A program made the position numbers and the translations under genes. Shown piece after piece: positions 25,692-34,365 of a stretch of DNA of 36,607 nucleotides; the first letter of the stretch is position 1, and each line of letters begins with the position of its first letter. Source of the DNA: Flavobacteriales bacterium (lineage in GTDB: Bacteria > Bacteroidota > Bacteroidia > Flavobacteriales_D > Sanyastnellaceae); assembly GCA_947463065.1 (NCBI GenBank), contig CANHSF010000007.1, positions 1-36,607 on the forward strand, given 5' to 3'. Under the pieces are notes generated by a model. It had not been told where the DNA came from. It did not search any database and worked only from the letters and a program-made list of their open reading frames with translations.

Positions 25692-25718
25692 AAAAAACCC
25701 TGCCGAAGCAGGGTTTTT
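25692..25718 (-). terminator. Intrinsic terminator of the H1-like gene
   Basis: The stem AAAAACCCTGC / GCAGGGTTTTT has, on the minus strand, a TTCG tetraloop and a T run. It lies 25 nt downstream of the H1-like stop. The T run on the + strand is shorter, but the hairpin could also stop readthrough from the EEP gene. Confidence 0.88.
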
Positions 25719-25742
25719 AAGATGCAATTAAGATCTGCAATA

Positions 25743-26033
25743 TTATTTGCCAGCCTTCTTAGGAGCAGCCTTCTTAGCAGCAGCCTTCTTTGGAGCAGCT
25801 TTCTTAGCAGCAGCTTTCTTAGGAGCAGCAGCTTTCTTAGCAGCAGCTTTCTTAGGAGCAGCCTTTTTAGCAGCAGCCTTCTTAGGAGCAGCTTTCTTAG
25901 CAGCAGCTTTCTTAGGAGCAGCAGCTTTCTTAGCAGCAGCTTTCTTAGGAGCAGCAGCTTTCTTAGGCGCAGCCTTCTTAGCAGCAGCCTTCTTTACTGC
26001 CTTTGGGGCAGCATTTGACTTTGTTGTCTTCAT
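25743..26033 (-). CDS. Histone H1-like Ala/Lys/Pro-rich DNA-binding protein
   Basis: From the ATG at 26033 the product is 96 aa, starting MKTTKSNAAPKAVKK and then made almost wholly of KKAAAKKAAPKKAAA-type units. This matches the C-terminal-tail-like, intrinsically disordered H1 homologues known in bacteria, which bind DNA or polyphosphate non-specifically and affect nucleoid compaction. I prefer 26033 over the track start at 26204 because the 57 upstream residues are compositionally unrelated and would give an unusual chimera. It is a single gene with its own terminator. The + strand ORFs 25722 and 25747 over the same region are mirror images of the repeat. Confidence 0.83.
   Translation of the reverse strand: MKTTKSNAAPKAVKKAAAKKAAPKKAAAPKKAAAKKAAAPKKAAAKKAAPKKAAAKKAAPKKAAAKKAAAPKKAAAKKAAPKKAAAKKAAPKKAGK
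25749..25994 (-). repeat. Low-complexity tandem repeat encoding KKAAPKKAAA units
   Basis: The DNA is a degenerate array of short AAGAAAGCTGCT-type units encoding Lys-Lys-Ala-Ala with interspersed Pro. Near-identical stretches such as GCAGCAGCTTTCTTAGGAGC recur (as read on the + strand), so unit number may vary between strains. Confidence 0.85.
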
Positions 26034-26268
26034 TTTAGTAACGGTTGATTTGTTTACGTTATTAGAAAAACTCACTCCACTTGCTCCCGTGTACATTGAG
26101 ACGTTCACAAAGCCGAGTGTTTCGTTCGATGAAAAATAAGTCACCTCTTCCGACCTCGCCTCGGCGGTGTCATGCTGGAATAGGTTGGACAAATTGTTCA
26201 TCATTATTTTTTATATTCTGCGTTCTAACGCGTTTAACTCAAATTTGTTTCTTCGACGAAATTGAACT

Positions 26269-27162
26269 TCAAAAAAAGACCGCGTGCATTTTTATTTTTC
26301 CATCACTTCGTATTTCAAATGTCGGTGCCGGTATTTTTATGAAGCTTAAAATTTTCACTGTTTGCTTCAACCATTTTCTCTTCCATCGAAGACGATTCAA
26401 ATCTGCATCAAATGAGAGATAAAATTCACGCGTGCGATTAAAATTATTAACATCGACATCGTTGATTCTCGCAGTGGTCATTTTGGTCGCTCCATAACCG
26501 ATTGCAACATTCAACCAACGCGGGAAAGCCTTGTCAGACGCGACAAACGACGACATATTGCAACTCAACCAATACGTCTGTGCATTGTAGTCCTTGAACA
26601 ATCGTTGTTGAAAATTGCGACCCAATTGCTCAGAATTCAACATCGCATACGGTGAATTCGAGTAAGAAAATTTCATTTGAATGCGTTGATCGTGCCATTT
26701 CAATTGCTGCATCAAAAACAAACTTGATCCACATGTATTGGCCAACATATCGCTCCAACTCCATCCCCATTGCGCACTATATCCATCGAGCAATTCGATG
26801 CCCGACAAATACATCATGCTCGTAGATGCAGCCAACCATGCGGCTTTGCGATCACTCATTGCATTTTTCGTCAACACATAATGGTACTGATCGCTCAAGG
26901 TGTAAGCCGAAAAAAAATGTCCCATCTTATCCATCTGCAACCATTCATCGTGATCGTCAAACGAATGCAAGGGCGATCTCGGATAATCGGCATACCACAA
27001 ATCATTCAACAAATAAAAGGAGGTCAATGCCGCTGTCGTGGTCACACCAATGACCGATGCTCTGCGGCATTCATAACATGCTGAATCCTTTGCTGCTTGT
27101 CCGCTACACACCTGTGCAACGGATAATGCGAAGCAGAAAAGAACGATCATTCGACTCCACAT
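26269..27162 (-). CDS. DUF2279 family protein
   Basis: The protein is about 297 aa from the ATG at 27162 (MWSRMIVLFCFALSVAQVC), which gives a compact signal peptide. The track start at 27204 would add 14 residues, and an ATG at 27150 is also possible. The conserved core is WLQMDKMGHFFSAYTLSD, followed by SGIELLDGYSAQWGWSWSDMLANTCGS. This matches DUF2279, a predicted periplasmic/membrane family with conserved His and Asp residues and no known function. The C-terminal half (about 180-297) has alternating beta-like segments and may be barrel- or sheet-forming. It is divergent from the first histidine kinase gene. Confidence 0.82.
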   Translation of the reverse strand: MWSRMIVLFCFALSVAQVCSGQAAKDSACYECRRASVIGVTTTAALTSFYLLNDLWYADYPRSPLHSFDDHDEWLQMDKMGHFFSAYTLSDQYHYVLTKNAMSDRKAAWLAASTSMMYLSGIELLDGYSAQWGWSWSDMLANTCGSSLFLMQQLKWHDQRIQMKFSYSNSPYAMLNSEQLGRNFQQRLFKDYNAQTYWLSCNMSSFVASDKAFPRWLNVAIGYGATKMTTARINDVDVNNFNRTREFYLSFDADLNRLRWKRKWLKQTVKILSFIKIPAPTFEIRSDGKIKMHAVFF

Positions 27163-27255
27163 CGAATGACGAATCCAAAAAATATGTCTGCCCCATGTAA
27201 CCATCTATCAATAGTGCAAGTATAAGAGCAAGAACCCGAAGAATCAACATTATCG

Positions 27256-29319
27256 ATGTACGGACTGATTAGTCAAGTCAACACCGGAGGCAACATACGC
27301 TTCTATCGTGCCATGGCCTTAGGCGGTGTCGTTACGTCGCTGTTCTTCGCCCTGGTGTTTCATGCATTTCTGGACAACGTCAAGGAATTGGTATTCGACC
27401 GAATGCTCGTTTTGGCATATTGCATTGTCGTTTTCCTATTTGGCCTCAAAAAGAAAATTGATCATCGTGCATATTCCAAGTGCATGTACATCGGATTCTA
27501 CCTCTACACCGCACAGAGCTTGATCGCGTGCTGGCACAACGACTTCACCGGCGCATACTTCCCCGTCTATATTCTTGTGACGTTGATTTGTGTGTATGCT
27601 TTTCGCAAAAACCACGAGTCCCTGATTTTTATTTTGGTGTTTACCATTGGTGCTCTCTTGCTCATTTGGGAAAACAACCATATCGGCATGAATGAAAAAT
27701 GGGTGTATGTGGCCACCGTTCTTACCAGCAATGCACTGAGCTATTTCACGGCGCGAATCAAAAACAAGTTCATGCACGAAATGAAGTTGAACCAACGGAT
27801 TCTCAAATCACTCATCACGCGAAGCGAAGACGGCATGTTTGTCACAGACACCACCGGTTTGATTTATGACTTGAATCAGCGGGCTATCGAACTCTTTGGA
27901 TTTTCGAAAGAAGAAATGCTCGACGTTGATTTTAGAGTCTTGCGCAAGGATCCGCTCACGCCAGAGGAAATCGAAGAGGGTTTTATGAAACTCAATGAAG
28001 AACATTTTTGGACCCAAGAGACCATGCTCACCAAAAAGGATGGATCCGAATTTGCAGCGCGCATTGCCATCATTCAGTTGTATTCACAAAAAACAAAATT
28101 CCTCGTCTACCGTGTGCAAGACATTTCCAATCTCAAAATGTATCAAGAGGAACTTTTGTTGGCAAAAGAAAAAGCTGAACAAGCCGCCAAAGCCAAAAGC
28201 AATTTTTTGGCCATCATGAGCCACGAAATCAGAACGCCCCTCAATGGTGTCATCGCCACCTCAAGCTTGCTCAAGCAAAGCGAACTCAATGCGGAGCAAA
28301 ACGATCAACTCGACACTATATATAGGAGTGGTCAAAACCTGCTCATGCTCATCAATGATATTTTGGAATTCTCCAAAATGGAAAACGGCAAACTCGTTTT
28401 GGATCCTCGACCAAGCAATATTCAATTGGCCATTCTCGATGTTGCCGGTTTGTTGCGTGCATCGGCCGAACAAAAGGGCATTCAGCTCGAGGTGCGCGTG
28501 CATTACAACATGCCTTCCTCTCTGGTCATCGACGATCACCGACTCAAACAAATTTTGCTCAACCTTACCGGCAATGCCATCAAATTCACTTCGGAAGGCA
28601 AGGTCACGATCGACTGCGGAATCGAGAAGTCCATCAAAGATCGCCATTTGATTTCATTCAAAATCACCGACACTGGAATTGGCATCGCCCAAGATAAATT
28701 GCCCATGTTGTTTCAATCGTTCACACAAGTGGACGCCGGTATTTCGCGCAAATACGGCGGCTCAGGTCTTGGCCTTACCATCAGCAAACAATTGGTCGAG
28801 TTGATGGGAGGTGAAATCCAAGTCTGCAGCGAAATTCGAAAAGGAACCTGTTTTTCGTTCAGCATTTGGTGCAATGAAAAGATCATTCAGAACAACATCA
28901 GCGAAGCCGACACCTCCACCACCGACTATTCCAACCTCAATGTGCTCATTGCAGAGGACAACAGAATCAACATCCAAGTATTTAGATTCATTTTAGATCG
29001 CCTCAACATCAACGCCGATTTTGCAGAGAACGGATTGGAGGCTGTGGATGCCTACCGCAAAAAAGCCTACGACTTGATCTTTATGGACATGCAAATGCCC
29101 GAAATGGATGGTCTCGAAGCTACACGCGCAATTCGCAATTTGGCCACCCAGCAACCCATCATCATCGCCATCAGCGCCAATGCCTATCCCGAGGACCGAA
29201 TCAAATGTGCGGATGCCGGCATGAACGATTTTATGCCCAAACCCTTTGAGTTGGATAAAGTCTCCTCCATGCTGAGAACCTACTTCTCTGGACAATCAGC
29301 GGAGAAACCAGCCGCTTGA
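27256..29319 (+). CDS. Hybrid sensor histidine kinase (6 TM - PAS - HisKA - HATPase - REC)
   Basis: The 687-aa protein starts with six hydrophobic helices (about 15-170), forming a membrane sensor of the type with little extracellular domain. A PAS domain follows at about 180-300 (EDGMFVTDTTGLIYDLNQRAIELFGFSKEEML). The HisKA box has H323 in SHEIRTPLNG, and the HATPase_c part shows NLTGNAIKFTSEG, DTGIGIAQDKL and GGSGLGLTISKQL. The C-terminal receiver has AEDN and D611 in [11 protein letters not shown], with the conserved Lys in MPKPFEL. All catalytic residues appear intact. It probably passes phosphate to an unlinked Hpt or response regulator, since no DNA-binding output is nearby. It lies upstream of, but is separately terminated from, a second hybrid kinase. 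Confidence 0.95.
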   Translation: MYGLISQVNTGGNIRFYRAMALGGVVTSLFFALVFHAFLDNVKELVFDRMLVLAYCIVVFLFGLKKKIDHRAYSKCMYIGFYLYTAQSLIACWHNDFTGAYFPVYILVTLICVYAFRKNHESLIFILVFTIGALLLIWENNHIGMNEKWVYVATVLTSNALSYFTARIKNKFMHEMKLNQRILKSLITRSEDGMFVTDTTGLIYDLNQRAIELFGFSKEEMLDVDFRVLRKDPLTPEEIEEGFMKLNEEHFWTQETMLTKKDGSEFAARIAIIQLYSQKTKFLVYRVQDISNLKMYQEELLLAKEKAEQAAKAKSNFLAIMSHEIRTPLNGVIATSSLLKQSELNAEQNDQLDTIYRSGQNLLMLINDILEFSKMENGKLVLDPRPSNIQLAILDVAGLLRASAEQKGIQLEVRVHYNMPSSLVIDDHRLKQILLNLTGNAIKFTSEGKVTIDCGIEKSIKDRHLISFKITDTGIGIAQDKLPMLFQSFTQVDAGISRKYGGSGLGLTISKQLVELMGGEIQVCSEIRKGTCFSFSIWCNEKIIQNNISEADTSTTDYSNLNVLIAEDNRINIQVFRFILDRLNINADFAENGLEAVDAYRKKAYDLIFMDMQMPEMDGLEATRAIRNLATQQPIIIAISANAYPEDRIKCADAGMNDFMPKPFELDKVSSMLRTYFSGQSAEKPAA

Positions 29320-29324
29320 TCCAT

Positions 29325-29352
29325 ACTTTGACCTCTTGGCAAAGTCCTTTTT
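29325..29352 (+). terminator. Possible weak terminator after the first hybrid kinase
   Basis: ACTTTG / CAAAGT with inner CC/GG pairs and a bulged A closes a TCTT loop and is followed by CC and a five-T run. It begins 6 nt after the stop codon. Confidence 0.42.
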
Positions 29353-29539
29353 CACACACACTATATAATAAGGTGTATTTGATCGCCGCATTGCCGCATT
29401 TTTCTAAATCCGCACACCATTGCGATAGAAACACAAGCACATGAATCTTCGGCGCTGAATTCCAGAGCCTTTTGGTCCTAGGGCCACCTCGGGGTGCAAG
29501 CTGCCAAAGACACCGCGCTAAATCCTTAACAGCTCGTTA

Positions 29540-29574
29540 TTGATTCGGTGGGGTAAAAACTATACCTATATTTG
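29540..29574 (+). promoter_or_regulatory. Promoter upstream of the second hybrid kinase
   Basis: TATATTTG (29567-29574) is an exact TAnnTTTG match, preceded by TTG at 29540 after 24 nt, slightly longer than the usual spacer. A transcript from here would have a leader of about 90 nt, unusual among the genes of this window. The rest of the 29320-29670 gap shows only the weak terminator and a short leader ORF. Confidence 0.55.
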
Positions 29575-29615
29575 TATCCTAAGGGGATGAGGCACTCAAG
29601 ATACTGCGCCCCCGA

Positions 29616-29660
29616 ATGAACTACCGTCCGAAAATGGTAGCCATGAAACAACCAAATTGA
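29616..29660 (+). CDS. Possible 14-codon leader ORF before the second hybrid kinase
   Basis: The predicted leader contains an ATG-started frame of 14 codons (MNYRPKMVAMKQPN) ending in TGA 10 nt before the kinase ATG. It spans a small hairpin, CTACC / GGTAG (29621-29640). Its product has no recognisable family. Such short frames arise by chance, so coding is only a possibility. Confidence 0.15.
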   Translation: MNYRPKMVAMKQPN

Positions 29661-29670
29661 AGGCACTCTC

Positions 29671-31866
29671 ATGATCGATGCGAAACACCTCAGCATCCGG
29701 GTAAAAATATTACTCGCCATTGCACTTCTCATACTCATGAGTTGTGGGGCCATGATTTATTACAATACGGATATTCAATCCTCCTACGCCTCAAAAATCA
29801 GCCTGTCTGCTCGTCAAAAAGAACTGGCAGCAAACATCAATCGCCTTGCACTTACCATTTATACCAAATCGGGCAGCAAAACCGACTTCCAACAAGAAGT
29901 CAAGGATATTGTGCTCACCACCGATAAACTAGAGAATGCGCAAAAGGCATTGCTCAATGGCAGTGAACAATATGGCACTTCCTACCGCAACAGCGTGACC
30001 ATCGAAGCCCAGCTTCAATCGGCCTCCCCGAGTTTTGTGCAAACCCGCGATTGGGTGCACGACCATTCCAAAACATTTCACCAAGTGAGCCAAGCCGATA
30101 TCGACGTGCTTCAAGCTTCAATCGCGCAATACAACGATCAAATGAGCACCGTGGTGGGCAGCTATTTGAGCGAGGCCAAAGTTTACAACAGCATGGTGAG
30201 TAGCTACAGTTATATCGCTATCGGCATAAGCATTTTGCTCATTGTTGTGCTCGCCATCCGCATCATACGTCCATTGCGCCACTTGCACGAAATCACCTCG
30301 GACGCCATCGAAAACCTCAACAAAAATCTGGAGGAATCGCATCAGACCAAAGCCGACTTCTTGGCCAACATGAGCCATGAAGTGCGGACTCCACTCAACG
30401 GTGTATTGGGCATGTCAGAACTGTTGGTGCGCACCAAACTGGACGAGGAACAGCGCAATTACGCCCGCAACATCCACAGCAGTGCGCAAAACCTACTGGA
30501 TGTGGTCAATGATATTTTGGACCACTCCAAGTTGCAATCGGGCAAATTGGAACTCCATAAAGAACGCTTCAACCTATCCGACGTGATTGATCAGGTCATC
30601 GATTTGATGAAGCCAACAGCCCAGAACAAGCGATTGGAATTGATGAGCGATCTCGACAATGCCATTCCGACCGAACTCATCCACGACGAGCGCCGTCTGC
30701 GCCAAGTGCTCATGAACTTGGTCAACAACGGCATCAAATTCACCGACAACGGCGAAGTTTTGATAAAAGTGGAATTGGTGAATCGCGAATCGGAGTTTGT
30801 TCAACTCAAATTCAGCATCAAAGACACGGGCATTGGAATCGACGAAAAAGCAATCGATCAGCTTTTCCAATCCTTCTACCAAGTGGACTCGAGCATTTCG
30901 AAAAAATACGGCGGCTCGGGATTGGGGTTGTCCATCTGCAAAGATCTCATCCAAGCCATGGGCGGTCGCATTTGGGTAGAAAGCAAACCCGGCCAAGGAA
31001 GCACATTCTTCTTCACCATCGTAGCAGAAAGCACCAGCAGCACACAACAGCACAAAATCGATGCGCTTCAAGGCATGCGCGCGCTTATCGTGGACGACAA
31101 CAAAACCAATCTGAAAATTTTGGTGAAGCAACTCTCTGCTTGGGGCATTCAAGCCACGCCATTCAATAGTCCAGAGTTGGTGGCCGAGATCATGAACAAT
31201 TTGCACAAATTCGATTTTGTGATCATGGACATGCAAATGCCGGAAATGGACGGAAAGGCGCTTTCCAAAAAAATACGGGAACGCTACAGCGAAAAACAAC
31301 TGCCGCTTATCGTATTGTCCTCTGTGGGTGAACACCTGATGACCGATGGCAGCGAAATGTACAATGCCTACCTCACCAAGCCGGTCAAACAAGCCAAGCT
31401 TTTGGACACCATTATCGACGTCATGCGCATCAGTCCCTTGGCAAAGGCCAAAGAAAATGTGAGTCGCGGCAATGTCGAAATCAAGCCGCTCAACAGCAAG
31501 ATCAAAGTTTTGATTGCACAAGACAACGAACTGACGCGAGCAGTGACCACCCGCACCTTGGACTTATTGGGACACAAATACGACGCCGCCCAAAACACCA
31601 AAGACGCTCTGGACAAAGCTGCGGTTACCCATTATGATCTTATCTTGGTCGATGTTGATCAAAGCAATGGCAGTGGCAAAGAAACCACGCGCAAGCTGAA
31701 AAAGACTTTTAACAAAAACAACGCGCCCGTGATTTTTGGGGTCACCGAAAACGAAGTGCAAGAGCACCAAAGTTGTATCGAAGCAGGAATGGACGACACC
31801 TTGGCCAAGCCGGTCCGACCTGAAGTATTGCAAGAGAAAATCTTGCATTGGCTAGACGTAGACTGA
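29671..31866 (+). CDS. Hybrid sensor histidine kinase (2 TM - HisKA - HATPase - REC - REC)
   Basis: The 731-aa protein has TM1 at about 10-30 ([19 protein letters not shown]), an extracytoplasmic alpha-helical sensor (about 31-170, nitrate-sensor-like in size), and TM2 at about 172-192 ([19 protein letters not shown]). HisKA follows with H236 in [10 protein letters not shown], then HATPase_c with [23 protein letters not shown] and [13 protein letters not shown]. The first receiver is standard (VDDN, D520 in [16 protein letters not shown]). The second receiver is divergent: it has AQDN where two acidic residues are expected, and D661 lies in [11 protein letters not shown] without the usual MPxMDG; the Lys in AKPVRPE is kept. 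No Hpt domain is visible, so phosphate must leave through another protein. The ligand is unknown. Confidence 0.94.
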   Translation: MIDAKHLSIRVKILLAIALLILMSCGAMIYYNTDIQSSYASKISLSARQKELAANINRLALTIYTKSGSKTDFQQEVKDIVLTTDKLENAQKALLNGSEQYGTSYRNSVTIEAQLQSASPSFVQTRDWVHDHSKTFHQVSQADIDVLQASIAQYNDQMSTVVGSYLSEAKVYNSMVSSYSYIAIGISILLIVVLAIRIIRPLRHLHEITSDAIENLNKNLEESHQTKADFLANMSHEVRTPLNGVLGMSELLVRTKLDEEQRNYARNIHSSAQNLLDVVNDILDHSKLQSGKLELHKERFNLSDVIDQVIDLMKPTAQNKRLELMSDLDNAIPTELIHDERRLRQVLMNLVNNGIKFTDNGEVLIKVELVNRESEFVQLKFSIKDTGIGIDEKAIDQLFQSFYQVDSSISKKYGGSGLGLSICKDLIQAMGGRIWVESKPGQGSTFFFTIVAESTSSTQQHKIDALQGMRALIVDDNKTNLKILVKQLSAWGIQATPFNSPELVAEIMNNLHKFDFVIMDMQMPEMDGKALSKKIRERYSEKQLPLIVLSSVGEHLMTDGSEMYNAYLTKPVKQAKLLDTIIDVMRISPLAKAKENVSRGNVEIKPLNSKIKVLIAQDNELTRAVTTRTLDLLGHKYDAAQNTKDALDKAAVTHYDLILVDVDQSNGSGKETTRKLKKTFNKNNAPVIFGVTENEVQEHQSCIEAGMDDTLAKPVRPEVLQEKILHWLDVD

Positions 31867-31927
31867 CCCCATTCCCGTTCGCCGCAATTTTCCAACCCTC
31901 TGAACCAAAATCCGTCGCTATTGGTAT

Positions 31928-31935
31928 TACTTTTG
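31928..31935 (+). promoter_or_regulatory. -7 box (TACTTTTG) of the TlpA-like gene
   Basis: TACTTTTG matches TAnnTTTG exactly and ends 6 nt before the ATG at 31942. This supports that start over the ORF-track start at 31921 and predicts a leader of only a few bases. Confidence 0.5.
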
Positions 31936-31941
31936 TTGACC

Positions 31942-33372
31942 ATGACAAAAAACATCTCCATGTTCGTTTATTCCATCATCGCCGCATTAGGCTTGGCCTT
32001 TGTCGGCTGCAATGAATCGGCCTCTCCTACTGCAACCGCCGCACCCGCAGCGGTCAAAGAAATTCAATTCGTCAACGGCATCACCGACGCCAACAAAGGA
32101 CTGCGCAAAGGCCCTGTATCGATCAATGGGACAGTGGCTGGCAACGCCAAAGGAAAATTGTATTTGTGGGAAACCTCAGGCAAAGTCACTGAACTCATCG
32201 ATAGTACATCACTCGAAAACGGCCAATTCAATTTCAAGAGTCAAGAACTTGAAAGTGGCATCTACATGGTTGGTTACAATACCAACAACATGGCCGCATT
32301 CATCGTCAGCACAACAGAACCTACCGTCGACTTGCAATTCAAAGCCAACAAACTCGAGGGCAATATGGCATCGAGCGGTTCACGCGAAAATCAAGGTTGG
32401 GTGAAGTACATGGCGCAAGAACCTATCCTACTCAAAGCCATCAAAGATGCACGCGTAGGTGCGCACAAAAACCCAGGCATGAAAGGCCAATTCGATCAAC
32501 AAGCCGCCATGAAAGAGGCCGAACTCGCCACCTTGCAACACACCATCATCCAAGAATATCCAGCGACATTTTTGGCCAAAATCATGACGTGGAAACAAGA
32601 GCCCAACAAAACGGATATGGCCAAATACTTCGACAATATCGACTTTACCGATGAGAGCATCATCCACACCAAAGTCATGTCGGACCGCATCGAAACCTTC
32701 ATGCGTTCGTTCAGCAAGGGCGAAGAAAGTGGTTTTATCCAATGCATTTCTACGGTAGCTGAAAAAACCAAGGTCAACGATCGCGTATTGGAGTTCAGCC
32801 TCAACCAAATGCTGGTGGGCTTCTACGAAAGCAACATGGAAAATATCTGCATGTACATCATCGACAACTACATCAATGGTGAATCGTGCGGCGATTCGGA
32901 CTTGTCGAATGTGATCAAATCCACTGCGAGCAGCATCAAAAACTTGAGCGTGGGCAATACGCCACCGAACATCCAAATGACAACATCTACGGGAGGTAAA
33001 TTCGATTTGTATCAAACCGCTGCAGCACACAAATACACCTTGGTGATGTTTTGGAGCAGTTGGTGCGAACACTGCAAAGGCGAAGCCCCCGAAGTGCGGG
33101 CCTGCTATGATCAATGGAAGTCCAAAGGATTTGAAATTGTGGGCGTAAGCCTTGACAAAAACAAACAAGCTTGGACCAATGCCATTGCGGAGCGCGGCTT
33201 CACGTTCCCACAAGTGTGTGGAATGAATGAATACCAGTCGCCGGTTGCCAAAGATTACAGAGTAAGCAAAACACCGACCTTCTATCTCCTCGACGCCAAT
33301 CAAAAGATTGTACTCAAACCCAAAGGTATTCGCGAAGTACAGACCTTTCTGGCGCAAAACGTGAAGGGGTGA
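31942..33372 (+). CDS. TlpA-like thioredoxin-fold lipoprotein with DUF4369-like N-terminus
   Basis: The 476-aa protein begins MTKNISMFVYSIIAALGLAF with lipobox FVGC (Cys23), so it should be lipid-anchored outside the cytoplasm. The N-terminal domain (about 40-135; SINGTVAGNAKGKLYLWE, IYMVGYN) resembles DUF4369. A helical middle region follows. The C-terminal thioredoxin/AhpC-TSA-like domain (about 345-476) has the redox motif WCEHC (C375, C378), the segment GFEIVGVSLDKNKQAW and the cis-Pro region SKTPTFYLLD. Such proteins reduce or isomerise disulfides, often for cytochrome c maturation or envelope proteins. The next gene starts within its stop codon (GTGA), so the two are coupled. The exact client is unknown. 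Confidence 0.9.
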   Translation: MTKNISMFVYSIIAALGLAFVGCNESASPTATAAPAAVKEIQFVNGITDANKGLRKGPVSINGTVAGNAKGKLYLWETSGKVTELIDSTSLENGQFNFKSQELESGIYMVGYNTNNMAAFIVSTTEPTVDLQFKANKLEGNMASSGSRENQGWVKYMAQEPILLKAIKDARVGAHKNPGMKGQFDQQAAMKEAELATLQHTIIQEYPATFLAKIMTWKQEPNKTDMAKYFDNIDFTDESIIHTKVMSDRIETFMRSFSKGEESGFIQCISTVAEKTKVNDRVLEFSLNQMLVGFYESNMENICMYIIDNYINGESCGDSDLSNVIKSTASSIKNLSVGNTPPNIQMTTSTGGKFDLYQTAAAHKYTLVMFWSSWCEHCKGEAPEVRACYDQWKSKGFEIVGVSLDKNKQAWTNAIAERGFTFPQVCGMNEYQSPVAKDYRVSKTPTFYLLDANQKIVLKPKGIREVQTFLAQNVKG

Positions 33373-34295
33373 AAAACCTATTCTATACAAGTCTCATCTT
33401 CATTTTGGCACAATGCCAACCACCTGCCGTGCCCAATACAACTTTCCATATTCACGGACACCGCGGTTGCAGAGGACTGCGGCCCGAAAACACCATACCC
33501 GCATTTATTCATGCCATGGAGTGGGGTGTCGATGCGTTGGAATTGGATGTTGTGATTACTGGAGATAGCCAAGTGCTCGTTTCGCATGAGCCCATCATGC
33601 TGCCATTGATCATGGCTAATCCCGATCCCAGCAAGGGTGCTGCAAACGGCGAGAACATCTACACAATGACCACAGCTGAGGCCCAATCTTATCGCTGCGG
33701 TACACAAACCCATCCCCGATTTCTGGAGCAGGTGAGCATCCCTACGTTCAAGCCCTTGTTGCGCCAAGTGGTGGACACGGTTAGCGCCTTCATTGCACAG
33801 CGCGGCAGCCAACACCCCTTGTACAACATCGAATTAAAAACCGTTTGTGAGCAAGACAGCCAAGGGCATTGGATTTTCGGCGACGACGTTTACCACCCCC
33901 AACCTTCGCGTTACGCGGAAATCTTTTTGCGCGAAATGAAATCGCTCCGCATTCAAGATCATGTGGTATTGCAGAGCTTTGATCCCCGCATATTGGAAGC
34001 ATTGCACCAACAAGCGCCAGATATACCGCTAGTTTTTCTCAGCGAGGACACGCTCAAAACAGCAGCAGCAAAGTTGTCCGAACTCAGCTTTGTGCCCCAT
34101 GGATTCAGTGTGTATTATCCGATGATCGATGCAGCATTGGTGGAATATTGCCAAACACGCGGCATCCAGTTGATTGCTTGGACGGTGAATGAAACCAGCG
34201 ATATCGAACGATTGGTGCAACTTGGTGTTCAAGAAATCATCACGGATTATCCCGACCGGGCCTTGGAAGTGCGCAACAAACTTGGCCAGAAATGA
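33369..34295 (+). CDS. Glycerophosphodiester phosphodiesterase family lipoprotein
   Basis: The 308-aa protein hydrolyses glycerophosphodiesters to an alcohol and glycerol 3-phosphate in characterised relatives. Motifs are HGHRGCRGLRPENTIPAF near residue 30, the metal-binding ALELDVVITGDSQVLVSHEP, NIELKTV, a later VLQSFDPRIL and the C-terminal AWTVNE with ITDYPD. A short signal with lipobox LAQC (Cys16) indicates envelope location. The start is a GTG at 33369 that overlaps the TGA of the thioredoxin-like gene; no other in-frame start would keep the signal. A terminator follows 15 nt after the stop. It may recycle phospholipid headgroups in the periplasm. Confidence 0.94.
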   Translation: MKNLFYTSLIFILAQCQPPAVPNTTFHIHGHRGCRGLRPENTIPAFIHAMEWGVDALELDVVITGDSQVLVSHEPIMLPLIMANPDPSKGAANGENIYTMTTAEAQSYRCGTQTHPRFLEQVSIPTFKPLLRQVVDTVSAFIAQRGSQHPLYNIELKTVCEQDSQGHWIFGDDVYHPQPSRYAEIFLREMKSLRIQDHVVLQSFDPRILEALHQQAPDIPLVFLSEDTLKTAAAKLSELSFVPHGFSVYYPMIDAALVEYCQTRGIQLIAWTVNETSDIERLVQLGVQEIITDYPDRALEVRNKLGQK

Positions 34296-34310
34296 CACAA
34301 CGTGTACAAT

Positions 34311-34344
34311 AAAAAAAGGCCGATCAATCGATCGGCCTTTTTTA
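34311..34344. terminator. Bidirectional intrinsic terminator
   Basis: GGCCGATC / GATCGGCC with an AATC loop is flanked by seven A on the left and six T on the right. It serves both the phosphodiesterase gene (+) and the convergent oxoamine synthase gene (-). Confidence 0.93.
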
Positions 34345-34365
34345 ATTTATCGTATCGCGGAGCGC

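Noticed and set aside
25722-26139. + strand ORFs rich in Leu/Ser or Ala/Phe across the H1-like gene
   Set aside because: They are the mirror of the Lys/Ala repeat. The minus-strand reading has a sensible protein and a terminator.
26034-26204. N-terminal 57-residue extension of the H1-like ORF
   Set aside because: Its composition is unrelated to the Lys/Ala repeat, and H1-like proteins normally begin just before the repeat.
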